The notes below the pieces were generated by a model. That model did not search any database, was not told the origin of the DNA, and saw only the letters and a list, made by a program, of their open reading frames with translations. 64,000 bases of DNA from Janthinobacterium sp. ROICE36. Lineage in GTDB: Bacteria; Pseudomonadota; Gammaproteobacteria; Burkholderiales; Burkholderiaceae_D. The position numbers were made by a program, and so were the translations under genes. Location: contig NZ_PEBS01000008.1 in assembly GCF_002869965.1 (NCBI RefSeq), positions 58,815 to 122,814 of the forward strand, written 5' to 3'. Shown here one piece after another: positions 38,276-46,113 of this stretch; position 1 is the first letter of the stretch, and the number at the start of each line of letters is the position of its first letter.

Positions 38276-39178
38276 ATGTCCATCGATCTGAAACAGTTAA
38301 AGTATTTTCTTGCCGTTGCCGAGGAGAAAAGCTTCAGCCGCGCCGCCGAGCGCCTGCATATCTCGCAGCCGCCCCTGAGCCAGCAGATCATGAAACTGGA
38401 AAGCGAACTGGGCGTGCGCCTGTTTGCGCGCACCACGCGCACCTTCGAGCTGACCGTGGCGGGCAAGGCGCTGATGAACGAGGCAGCCGACCTGTTGGCC
38501 AAGATGCGCATGACCATCGACACCATCCGCCAGATCGACCGCGGCGAAGTAGGACGCTTGCGCGTGGGCATCGTCGGCTCGGCCATGTGGGGTCCCATCC
38601 CCAGCCTGCTGGAAGAATTCCAGACCAAATTTCCCCGCGTCAGCTGGACCATCCATGAGTTCGGTCCCACGGTGCAATACGAAGCCTTGCGCGCCAAGCA
38701 GATCGACGTGGGTTTCTGGCGCGAACCCAAGCTCAACGACGACGACTTGCGTCACGATAATTTACGCCAGGAACTGTGCTTCCGCGAAAACGTCTGCGTG
38801 GCCGTCAATGAACACCATGCGCTGGCGAAAAACACGGCCATCGAACTGATCGACATCGCCCACGAGCCGATGCTCAGCCTGAACCTCGATAAATCCGCGT
38901 TTCCCCGCTACCTGCTGCAATGCTGCATCAATGCCGGTTTCGAACCCGTGATTTTCCAGGAAGCGAGCGAACCGCAAACCCTGCTGGCCATGGTGGGCGC
39001 GGGCCTGGGCGTGACCCTGGTGCCGGAAACGACGAGCCGCATCGGCTGGCCCGGCGTCGTCTTCCTGCCGATCAAGACCAATCCGCCATCGGCCAATCTG
39101 TATATCAGCTACACCACGCTCGACGACGCTCCCGTCGTGCGGGCCTTCCTGAATATCATCAATCCCCCGTCAGTCTGA
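38276..39178 (+). CDS. LysR-family regulator, candidate controller of the nucleoside regulon
   Basis: 300 residues from the ATG at 38276, with AAGGAA upstream. An in-frame ATG at 38135 would overlap psuG and is rejected. The HTH is at about 4-62 (LKQLKYFLAVAEEKSFSRAA, PLSQQIMKLESELG), followed by a BenM/CatM-like effector domain (VGIVGSAMWGPIPSLLEEF, AMVGAGLGVTLVPE). It is 86 bases after psuG and directly upstream of conserved element copy B and the nucleoside ABC importer. The element carries a T-N11-A dyad at about -65, the classic LysR arrangement, so this protein is the best local candidate to bind all three copies. Effector unknown. Confidence 0.88.
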   Translation: MSIDLKQLKYFLAVAEEKSFSRAAERLHISQPPLSQQIMKLESELGVRLFARTTRTFELTVAGKALMNEAADLLAKMRMTIDTIRQIDRGEVGRLRVGIVGSAMWGPIPSLLEEFQTKFPRVSWTIHEFGPTVQYEALRAKQIDVGFWREPKLNDDDLRHDNLRQELCFRENVCVAVNEHHALAKNTAIELIDIAHEPMLSLNLDKSAFPRYLLQCCINAGFEPVIFQEASEPQTLLAMVGAGLGVTLVPETTSRIGWPGVVFLPIKTNPPSANLYISYTTLDDAPVVRAFLNIINPPSV

Positions 39179-39202
39179 CGCGGCCCAGTCTGACCACGGC
39201 CA

Positions 39203-39274
39203 ATTTATATGACTTTCATATAAATAGTTAAAAAAAAACGTATTTGTCATACATATCTGGCATGATGCATAGTG
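39203..39274 (+). promoter_or_regulatory. Conserved 72-nt regulatory element, copy B
   Basis: Read toward the ABC importer genes: dyad ATTTATATGA-CTT-TCATATAAAT (39203-39225), an A9 tract, GTATTTGTCATAC, then TGATGCATAGTG. A -35-like TTGTCA (39244-39249) and -10-like CATAGT (39268-39273) are 18 bases apart. The orientation relative to the downstream gene is the same as in copies A and C. The presumed transcript has a leader of about 290 nt before the ATG at 39574. The rest of that leader (39275-39518) holds no gene I can support. Confidence 0.75.
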
Positions 39275-39518
39275 ATTCGGACGCCCATCGTGGCGCCGGT
39301 TCCGCGCCTGCCCTGCCCGTCCATTGACGGCGCATCCCAGCCCATTCCGGCAGCCCATTCGATGTTGTAACGATAAAAGAGACGGGGCGCGACTGTTGCA
39401 TGAGCATCACACTGACGACATAAAAGCAGACAAGGCCAGCAATGATCTTGTGTAATACAGTGCAATGTTGATAAGGAATCATCACCTCGTGCATCAAAAA
39501 CAGGCTAAATCGGCCCCA

Positions 39519-39541
39519 AATTATATGTTTCACCTATAAAA
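39519..39541 (+). promoter_or_regulatory. Imperfect second dyad of the same type just upstream of the importer gene
   Basis: AATTATA-N9-TATAAAA matches ATTTATA-N9-TATAAAT at six of seven positions in each arm, with the same spacing. It lies 32 bases before the ATG at 39574. It may be a secondary regulator site, or an AT-rich promoter (TATAAA) resembling it by chance. Confidence 0.4.
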
Positions 39542-39573
39542 AATATACAATATCGATCTTCCAGGAGCCACTC

Positions 39574-40569
39574 ATGAAACTTACACAATTTAGTTTGACG
39601 ATCGCAGCCGTATTTTTGACTGCTCAAGCGTCCGCGGCTACCCCAAAACTGGGTGTCGTGTATGACGCGGGCGGCAAGTTCGACAAGTCGTTCAACCAAT
39701 CCGCTTTCGAAGGCGCATCGCGCTTCAAAAAAGACACAGGCATTTCCTTCATCGAAGTCCAGGCATCGAGCGATACGCAAGCCGAACAAGTCATGCGCGG
39801 CCTGGCCCGCAAGAAACTCGACATGATCGCCGCCATCGGCTTTGCGCAAACGCAAGCCGTACAAAAGGTCGCCAAGGAATTCCCGAATGTGAAATTCGTG
39901 CTGATCGACGGCCAGGCCGCCGGCAGCAACGTCAATTCCGTCGTCTTCAAGGAAGAAGAAGGCTCCTATCTGGTGGGCGTGGCTGCGGCCATGGCCAGCA
40001 AGAGCAAGAAAGTCGGCTTCATCGGCGGCATCGATATTCCCCTGATCCGCAACTTCGCCTGCGGCTACGCGCAAGGCGTCAAAGCCGTCAATCCGAAAGC
40101 GGAAATCACGCAAAACATGGTCGGCACCACGTCCGGCGCCTGGAATGACCCGGCCAAGGGTGGCGAACTGGCCCGCTCGCAATTCGAGCGCGGCGTCGAT
40201 GTCGTCTTCGCCGTGGCCGGCGGCAGCGGCATGGGCACCTTGCAAATGGCCAAGGAAAAAGGCAAGCTGGCGATCGGCGTCGATTCGAACCAGAATGGCT
40301 TGTACCCGGGCAGTATCTTGACCTCGATGGTCAAGCGCGTCGACAACACCGTGTATGACAGCTTCATGCAAGTCAAGAACGGCACCTGGAAGGGCGGCGT
40401 CAGCTATAAAGGCTTGAAAGAAGGCGGCGTGGATTGGGCGCTCGATGCGAACAACCGCAAGCTGATTACGCCGGAAATCGAAAAGCGCGTGTTGGGTGCG
40501 CGTAAGGACATTATCGATGGCAAGATCAAAGTGATCGATTACCGCATCGGCAGCAGCTGCCCGGTCTAA
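39574..40569 (+). CDS. BMP/PnrA-family substrate-binding protein of a nucleoside ABC importer
   Basis: 331 residues. A cleavable signal peptide (about 1-21, ending QASA) without a lipobox Cys predicts a soluble periplasmic protein rather than a lipoprotein. Family markers are LGVVYDAGGKFDKSFNQSAF, FVLIDG, GFIGGIDIPLIRNFACGY and VFAVAGGSGMGTLQMA. BMP proteins such as PnrA and BmpA bind purine and other nucleosides; the Asp and Phe residues in the first motif stack and hydrogen-bond the nucleoside. It is first in a four-gene importer operon. CCAGGAG precedes the ATG. Conserved element copy B lies about 300 bases upstream. Confidence 0.93.
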   Translation: MKLTQFSLTIAAVFLTAQASAATPKLGVVYDAGGKFDKSFNQSAFEGASRFKKDTGISFIEVQASSDTQAEQVMRGLARKKLDMIAAIGFAQTQAVQKVAKEFPNVKFVLIDGQAAGSNVNSVVFKEEEGSYLVGVAAAMASKSKKVGFIGGIDIPLIRNFACGYAQGVKAVNPKAEITQNMVGTTSGAWNDPAKGGELARSQFERGVDVVFAVAGGSGMGTLQMAKEKGKLAIGVDSNQNGLYPGSILTSMVKRVDNTVYDSFMQVKNGTWKGGVSYKGLKEGGVDWALDANNRKLITPEIEKRVLGARKDIIDGKIKVIDYRIGSSCPV

Positions 40570-40589
40570 TTTTTCTCCGTATCTTCTAG

Positions 40590-40621
40590 CGCGCCGCCGG
40601 GGCCTGTCTCCGCGCGGCGCG
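40590..40621 (+). repeat. Intercistronic hairpin after the binding-protein gene
   Basis: CGCGCCGC (40590-40597) and GCGGCGCG (40614-40621) form an 8-bp GC-only stem in the 57-80-base gap before the ATPase gene. Such hairpins often protect the upstream message and limit read-through, giving more binding protein than ATPase. No long T-run follows. Confidence 0.55.
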
Positions 40622-40650
40622 TTTCCATGAAACTATCCAGTTATGAACCT

Positions 40651-42180
40651 ATGCAGCCAGCAGTAGAATTTCGCAGCATTTCCAAGCAGTTTGGACATGT
40701 GAAGGCGAACGCCGACGTCAGCTTCTCCATCGCCAAGGGCAGTATCCATGGCCTGGTGGGGGAAAACGGCGCCGGCAAATCGACCTTGATGAGCATCCTG
40801 TACGGGTATTACCGTGCCGACGGCGGAGAAATCTTGCTAGACGGGAAAGTACAGCCTATCCGCAACAGCCAGGAAGCGATCAATCTCGGCATCGGCATGG
40901 TGCACCAGCATTTCATGCTGGTCGAGAACTTCACCGTTCTCGACAATATCATGCTGGGCACGGAAGGCGGTTTTCGCCTGGCCAGCCACCGCACCGAAGC
41001 GGAAGCCAAATTGCGCGACATTTGCGCGCGCTACCGCCTCGACGTCGACCCGCTGGCGAAGATCGAAGACCTCTCCGTCGGCGCGCAGCAGCGCGTGGAA
41101 ATCCTCAAGCAGATTTACCGCAGCGCCAATATCCTGATCCTCGACGAGCCGACGGCCGTGCTGACGGCGCAGGAAACGGCGTCGCTGTTTGAAATCCTGC
41201 GCCTGTTCAAGGAGCAGGGCAAGACCATCATCCTGATCACGCACAAACTGCAAGAGATCCTGGAAATCACAGACAACGTCACCGTCATGCGCGGCGGCAC
41301 GGTGGTGGGCGCCGTTGCCACTGCGACCACCTCGAAAGAGGAACTGGCCAGTATGATGGTGGGCCGCCCCATCCAGAGCCACTTGCCCCGCGCGCCCTAC
41401 AATCCGGGCGCCACGGTGCTGGAAGTTGATGGTTTGCAACTGGTCGACGCGCAACAAGTCAAACTGCTGGCCGACATCGGCTTCAACTTGCGCGCCGGCG
41501 AAATCGTCGCCATCGCGGGGGTTTCCGGCAATGGTCAGAGCGAACTGCTGGAAATCCTGTCGGGCATGCGTTTGCCCACCTCGGGCAAGCTGCGCTTCCT
41601 GGACAAGGACTTGCCGTTTGCCAAGCGCACTGACGCCGACGGCTTGCCGCTGGCCTTCCGCGAGCTGGGCATCGCCCACATTCCGGAAGACCGCTTGCGC
41701 GATGGCGTGGTGAAAAATTTTTCCGTCATGCAAAACACCATACTCGGCTACCAGGACCACCTGAAAAACCGCTGGGGCTTGTTCAACTTCAAGGCCATCG
41801 GCGCGCGCTGCGCGCAATTGCTGAAAACCTTCGACGTGCGCCCGGCCAATCCGGACTTGCGCATCGGCTTGTTGTCTGGCGGTAACCAGCAAAAGGTGGT
41901 GATCGCGCGCGAAGTGCTGGCCAAGCCGAAACTGATGCTGGTGGGCCAGCCCACGCGCGGCGTCGACATCGGCACCATCGAAAGCATCCATACGCAATTG
42001 CTGGCCCTGCGCGACGCGGGCGTGGCGATCCTGCTGGTGTCTGTCGAACTGGAAGAAGTGCGGGCGCTGGCCGACCGCATTCTCGTCATGTGCGGCGGAC
42101 GCATCACCGGCGAACTGAAAATTGAAGAATTCGATACCACCCGCATCGGTCTGTTGATGGGGGGAATGCATAAATCATGA
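40651..42180 (+). CDS. Nucleoside ABC importer ATP-binding protein (two-domain, NupB/RbsA-like)
   Basis: 509 residues with two ABC cassettes. First: Walker A GENGAGKST, the LSVGAQQRVE signature and Walker B ILILDEPTAVLT. Second: a degenerate Walker A (GVSGNGQSE), LSGGNQQKVV, and a Walker B ending in VGQPTRGVD, where the catalytic Glu is Gln, so probably only one site hydrolyses ATP efficiently. This is the normal plan for CUT2/BMP-type importers. The ATG at 40651 gives the family's usual N-terminus; an ATG at 40627 (eight more residues) is possible, and neither has a strong ribosome site. It overlaps the next permease gene by four bases. Confidence 0.92.
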   Translation: MQPAVEFRSISKQFGHVKANADVSFSIAKGSIHGLVGENGAGKSTLMSILYGYYRADGGEILLDGKVQPIRNSQEAINLGIGMVHQHFMLVENFTVLDNIMLGTEGGFRLASHRTEAEAKLRDICARYRLDVDPLAKIEDLSVGAQQRVEILKQIYRSANILILDEPTAVLTAQETASLFEILRLFKEQGKTIILITHKLQEILEITDNVTVMRGGTVVGAVATATTSKEELASMMVGRPIQSHLPRAPYNPGATVLEVDGLQLVDAQQVKLLADIGFNLRAGEIVAIAGVSGNGQSELLEILSGMRLPTSGKLRFLDKDLPFAKRTDADGLPLAFRELGIAHIPEDRLRDGVVKNFSVMQNTILGYQDHLKNRWGLFNFKAIGARCAQLLKTFDVRPANPDLRIGLLSGGNQQKVVIAREVLAKPKLMLVGQPTRGVDIGTIESIHTQLLALRDAGVAILLVSVELEEVRALADRILVMCGGRITGELKIEEFDTTRIGLLMGGMHKS

Positions 42181-43256
42181 ATAACGACTTGCCACGCTGG
42201 GCGACAGCCTTTGTCATGCCCATGTTAAACCTGCTGTCGGCCATGCTGGTCGCAGCCCTGGTCATTTATATGCTGGGCGAAGACCCGGCCGAATCGCTGG
42301 GTATCCTCTTCAACAGCGCCATCCTCAACCCGGAAGGCTTGAGCTACACGCTGTTCTACGCCAGTACCTTCATTTTCACGGGCCTGTCGGTCTCCGTGGC
42401 GATGCAGGCCGGCCTGTTCAATATCGGTTCCGAAGGCCAGATGTATATCGGCGGCCTGGGCTTGACGGTGGCCATGCTGGCCTTCGACCAGACCCTGCCC
42501 GCCTGGCTGCTGATTCCTGCTGCCATGATAGGCGCGGCCCTGTTCGGCGCGCTGTGGGGTTTCCTGCCCGGCTACCTGCAAGCGAAGCGCGGCAGCCACA
42601 TCGTCGTCACCACCATCATGTTCAACTTCATCGCCGCCAGCCTGATGAACTTCGTGATCGTGAAATATCTGATACCGCCGGGCGAGCAGAACACGGCCAG
42701 CCGCGTGTTTGCGGAAAGCGGCGAAATGCCGCGCCTCTCCACCTGGTTCCCGTCGCTGGGCGATACGCCGCTGAACATCAGTTTTATCCTGGCGATTGCC
42801 GCGCTGATCATCTATGGCGTGATGGTCTGGCGCTCGTCGTGGGGTTTCAAGCTGCGCGCCACGGGCCTCAACAAGCATGCGGCCCACTACGCGGGCGTGT
42901 CGATCAGCAAGATGATCATCATCGTCATGCTCATTTCCGGCGCGCTGGCGGGCTTGGGTTCCGTCAATTCCATCATGGGTTCGACGCATTATCTGTCGCT
43001 CAATTTCGTGGGCGGCGCCGGCTTCATCGGCATCGCCATCGCCCTGATGGGCCGCCAGCATCCGGTCGGCATCTTTTTGTCAGCCGTGCTGTTCGGCGCG
43101 CTGATCCAGGGTGGCTTCGACCTGTCGCTGGAAAAACCGAACATCCCGACGGAAACCTTCATTTTCATCCAGGGCTTGATCATCCTGTTCTGCGGCGCCA
43201 TGGAAAACTTCTACGCACCGGCCATTTCCGCCCTGCTCAAGCGCACCAAAGGCTAA
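42177..43256 (+). CDS. Nucleoside ABC importer permease (BPD_transp_2 family, first subunit)
   Basis: 359 residues with about nine or ten membrane helices. Family markers are LFNIGSEGQMYIGGLG, the cytoplasmic coupling region FLPGYLQAKRGSHIVVTTIM, and FKLRATGLNKHAAHYAGVSI. It is the NupC-like partner in the YufP/YufQ or NupBC type of nucleoside importer. Its ATG overlaps the ATPase stop (ATGA), and the second permease starts four bases after its stop. Cargo is inferred to be nucleosides from the BMP-type binding protein. Confidence 0.92.
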   Translation: MNNDLPRWATAFVMPMLNLLSAMLVAALVIYMLGEDPAESLGILFNSAILNPEGLSYTLFYASTFIFTGLSVSVAMQAGLFNIGSEGQMYIGGLGLTVAMLAFDQTLPAWLLIPAAMIGAALFGALWGFLPGYLQAKRGSHIVVTTIMFNFIAASLMNFVIVKYLIPPGEQNTASRVFAESGEMPRLSTWFPSLGDTPLNISFILAIAALIIYGVMVWRSSWGFKLRATGLNKHAAHYAGVSISKMIIIVMLISGALAGLGSVNSIMGSTHYLSLNFVGGAGFIGIAIALMGRQHPVGIFLSAVLFGALIQGGFDLSLEKPNIPTETFIFIQGLIILFCGAMENFYAPAISALLKRTKG

Positions 43257-43260
43257 CACC

Positions 43261-44232
43261 ATGACACTCGACGACTTTCATTTCGCCAGCATCCTGGTAT
43301 CGACCGTGCGCAATGCGCCCGTCCTGATCTTTGCCGCCATGGCCGGCCTGTTTGCCGAACGCAGCGGCATGATCGACATCGGCCTGGAAGGCAAGATCCT
43401 GGCCAGCGCCTTCGCTTCCGCCGCCGTGGCCTACACGACGCAAAACCCGTATTACGGCATGGCTGCCGGCATGCTCGTGTGCGTCGCCCTGGCCCTGCTG
43501 CAGGCGTATGTCAGCATCACGCAAAAGGGCAATCAGCTGGTGGCCGGCATGGCCATCAATATCGCCATGAGCGGGCTGACGTTCGTGCTGGCGCAGTTCT
43601 TCTTCCAGCAAGGCGGCCGCACGCCCGACCTCGGTTCAGCGCGGCTGTTCGACGTCGTCTTGCCGGGCACGCAATACGTGGAACACATTCCCTTCATCGG
43701 CTGGGTGTATGCCCATTTGATCGGCGGCCACTCCATCCTCGTCTACGTAGCCTTCCTGCTGATTCCGCTCGTGCACTGGCTGCTGTACCACACGCGCTTC
43801 GGCCTGCGCCTGCGCGCCTGCGGCGAAAACCCGCATGCGGCCGACTCGGCCGGCGTGAGCGTGGAAGCGACGCGCTACCTGGCCATGCTGGTGGCAGGCA
43901 TTCTGTGCTCGTTCTCGGGCGCCTACCTGGCCATCGTGCAAAGCGGCTTCTTCCTGCGCGACATGTCGGCCGGCGCCGGCTACCTTGCCCTGACGGCCAT
44001 GGTGTTCGGCAACTGGCGACCCGTCTACACTTTCCTGGGCTGTCTGATGTTCGGCTTCTTCGCCGCCATCCAGATTCAAATTGAAGGCGTGGACTTGCCG
44101 GTCGTGGGCCGCATCCCCGGCTCGCTGATCCAGATGGTGCCGTACGTGGTCACCGTGATCGTGCTGGCGGGCTTGATGGCGAAATCTATCGCGCCAAAGG
44201 CCATCGGCATTCCCTTCGTGAAGTCCCGTTAA
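43261..44232 (+). CDS. Nucleoside ABC importer permease (BPD_transp_2 family, second subunit)
   Basis: 323 residues with eight or so membrane helices. RSGMIDIGLEGKILASAF near the N-terminus and the coupling-helix region LRLRACGENPHAADSAGVSV are typical of the second permease of BMP-type importers. It ends the operon: a strong bidirectional terminator follows at 44251. It forms a heterodimer with the preceding permease. Confidence 0.92.
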   Translation: MTLDDFHFASILVSTVRNAPVLIFAAMAGLFAERSGMIDIGLEGKILASAFASAAVAYTTQNPYYGMAAGMLVCVALALLQAYVSITQKGNQLVAGMAINIAMSGLTFVLAQFFFQQGGRTPDLGSARLFDVVLPGTQYVEHIPFIGWVYAHLIGGHSILVYVAFLLIPLVHWLLYHTRFGLRLRACGENPHAADSAGVSVEATRYLAMLVAGILCSFSGAYLAIVQSGFFLRDMSAGAGYLALTAMVFGNWRPVYTFLGCLMFGFFAAIQIQIEGVDLPVVGRIPGSLIQMVPYVVTVIVLAGLMAKSIAPKAIGIPFVKSR

Positions 44233-44250
44233 GAAACTGTGACGTCATCA

Positions 44251-44280
44251 AAAAAGCGAAGCCTGCGGGCTTCGCTTTTT
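44251..44280. terminator. Bidirectional rho-independent terminator
   Basis: AAAAAGCGAAGCC and GGCTTCGCTTTTT form a perfect 13-bp stem with a TGCG loop. A-run and T-run on opposite sides let it end both the importer operon (plus) and the NudK-fusion gene (minus), whose stop codon starts at 44281. Confidence 0.92.
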
Positions 44281-45237
44281 TTACGCCGGTGGAATCGCGT
44301 CCAGCGACAGATAGACCGGCAGCCCCAGACCATGCGCCACATCCACCATCTGCTCGGCGCCCTGGGACGCGCCGCCGATGCGCAGCACGGCATCGCAATG
44401 GCTGAGCAGGCGCGTCGCATGCGCGTGAAATAGTTCCTCATACACGGCATCGCCCACCCGGCTTGAACCGGCCAGCGCCAGCATGGGCAGGGCCAGCCAT
44501 TCACCGAGCACGGGCATGTGTCCCTTGGCATACAGGGGAAGACAAACGGCTTGCATGGCCGCGACATTCGCCGCCATCAATGCGGGATCGTCGCCCGTGC
44601 CGGAGCGGTAGGGGCCGGCAATGAGGATTTGCAGTCCAAGTTTGCGCGGCATCAAGTGCAGCTGCGCATGCTGCAGCAACATGATGGTCTTGCCATCGCA
44701 GATGCGGCCATCGGCCACCATCTGCAGCGCTTGCGCCAAGGGCAATTCCAGCACTTCGATATCTTCGCCCTCGTGCGCCAGGCCACCGCCATCGCCGATG
44801 CGGCTGGCAGGATCGTATTCGGCCACAAAGAAATGCAAACGCTCCGTCACGGAACCGGGGCTCATGAAGGCATCGAAGACCTTGTGCACGGCAGCCACCG
44901 CATAGCCCGTTTCCTCCTCCACTTCGGCGCGGATGCGTTGCTCCGCACTGGCCTCTTCCAGCAAGCCGGCCGCTGCTTCGATCAGGAAACCATCGTGGCC
45001 CTTGCGATACGTGGGAAAGCGGAACTGGCGGATCAGAATCACCGTGCGTTTGACTTTGTTGTAGAGCAGGATGGTGGCGCCATCGCCGCGGTCATAGGTT
45101 TCCCGCGTCTGCGTCTGCCATTCGCCATCGTGGCGCAGATAGTCAAACGTGGTTTTCTGCAATAAATACCAGTCGTGCGACAGGGTTACCACGCCCTGTA
45201 TGCGTACCCGTTGTTGCTCAGCATTTTCTTCGCGCAT
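44281..45237 (-). CDS. Fusion of a NudK-like Nudix hydrolase with a nucleoside 2-deoxyribosyltransferase-like (DUF4406) domain
   Basis: 318 residues from the ATG at 45237 (AAGGAG upstream; an ATG at 45258 is less likely). Residues 1-195 resemble GDP-mannose pyrophosphatase NudK: ILLYNKVKRTVILIRQFRFP and the Nudix box GLLEEAS..AEVEEETGY, which keeps the catalytic glutamates but has Ala where most Nudix boxes have Arg or Lys. Residues 200-318 (LQILIAGPYRSG, the MPVLGEWLALP region, HCDAVLRIGGASQGA, GLPVYLSLD) resemble the 2-deoxyribosyltransferase/DUF4406 fold. Divergent from a DeoR gene and next to nucleoside import. Activity on a nucleotide or sugar-nucleotide is probable; the fused function is undetermined. 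Confidence 0.8.
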   Translation of the reverse strand: MREENAEQQRVRIQGVVTLSHDWYLLQKTTFDYLRHDGEWQTQTRETYDRGDGATILLYNKVKRTVILIRQFRFPTYRKGHDGFLIEAAAGLLEEASAEQRIRAEVEEETGYAVAAVHKVFDAFMSPGSVTERLHFFVAEYDPASRIGDGGGLAHEGEDIEVLELPLAQALQMVADGRICDGKTIMLLQHAQLHLMPRKLGLQILIAGPYRSGTGDDPALMAANVAAMQAVCLPLYAKGHMPVLGEWLALPMLALAGSSRVGDAVYEELFHAHATRLLSHCDAVLRIGGASQGAEQMVDVAHGLGLPVYLSLDAIPPA

Positions 45238-45312
45238 AGTGTCTCCTTGTGCTTGCATTGGTCGACTTTATCATGCAAACTCGTGCAATATCAAGATTTA
45301 ACAAGATAAATC

Positions 45313-46077
45313 ATGCTGACACAGCAACGCAAACAATACCTGTTGGACTTGCTCCAGCGCGAAGGGCAGCTCGTCGCCAGGGCCGTCAGTGATGCCTTGG
45401 GCTTGTCGGAAGACACGATACGGCGCGACCTGCGCGAGCTGGCAAAAGAAGGCTTATTGGAACGCGTGCACGGCGGCGCCCTGCCCTTGTTGCCGCGCTC
45501 GCCCGCGCTGGCGCCGTTTGCGGGGCGCGAACAGATTTCGCCACAAGCCAAGCCCGCCATCGGCCGCGCGGCGGGCGCCATGATACAAACGGGACAAGTG
45601 GTGTTTCTCGACGGCGGCACCACCGCCGTGCAACTGGCACGCCAGCTGCCGCGCGAATTGCACGCCACCATCGTCACGCACAGCCCGTCGATTGCCGTCG
45701 AGCTGGTGAATCACCCTGGCATCGAGGTGCTGATGCTGGGCGGGCGCCTGTACAAGCACTCGATCGTGGGTGTCGGTGCGGCCACCGTGGAAGCGATCGG
45801 CCGCATCCGTGCCGACCTGTATTTCATGGGCGTGTCCAGCCTGCATCCGCAAGCGGGCATCACCACCGGCGATTACGAAGAAGCGTGCGTGAAACGCGCG
45901 CTCAGTGAGGCGTCAAGCCGCACCATCGTGCTGGCCTCGCCGGAAAAATTCAATACGTCTTCGCCGTTCCAAATCGTGCCCTTGAGCCAGATCAACGATA
46001 TCATCGTGCACCGCGACGTGGACGATGCCCAGGTCGCCCCCTACCGCGAGATGGGAATTAGCATCACCCTGGCATGA
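45313..46077 (+). CDS. DeoR-family transcriptional regulator
   Basis: 254 residues. N-terminal DeoR HTH (about 1-57: QQRKQYLLDLLQREGQLVAR, DTIRRDLRELAKEGLLERVH) and a sugar-phosphate isomerase-like C-terminal domain (VFLDGGTTAVQLARQL, HSPSIAVEL, MLGGRL, DLYFMGVSSLHPQAGITTGD). DeoR proteins are usually repressors released by sugar phosphates; (deoxy)ribose phosphates would suit this locus. It is divergent from the NudK fusion across 75 bases that contain TGCAAACTCG/TGCAATATCA direct repeats and two CAAGAT hexamers. Confidence 0.9.
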   Translation: MLTQQRKQYLLDLLQREGQLVARAVSDALGLSEDTIRRDLRELAKEGLLERVHGGALPLLPRSPALAPFAGREQISPQAKPAIGRAAGAMIQTGQVVFLDGGTTAVQLARQLPRELHATIVTHSPSIAVELVNHPGIEVLMLGGRLYKHSIVGVGAATVEAIGRIRADLYFMGVSSLHPQAGITTGDYEEACVKRALSEASSRTIVLASPEKFNTSSPFQIVPLSQINDIIVHRDVDDAQVAPYREMGISITLA

Positions 46078-46113
46078 AAAGGAGGCCCACAGGCCGCATT
46101 CGAATGACGCAAT

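Noticed and set aside
39203..39274. Sigma-54 promoter (TGGCAT...GC) within element B
   Set aside because: The GG-N10-GC spacing is not met and the TGGCAT bases are not conserved in copies A and C.
39228..39533. Minus-strand open frame of 101 codons in the gap before the nucleoside importer
   Set aside because: It overlaps conserved element B, has no ribosome site and no homology that I recognise. The region is better explained as a promoter and leader.
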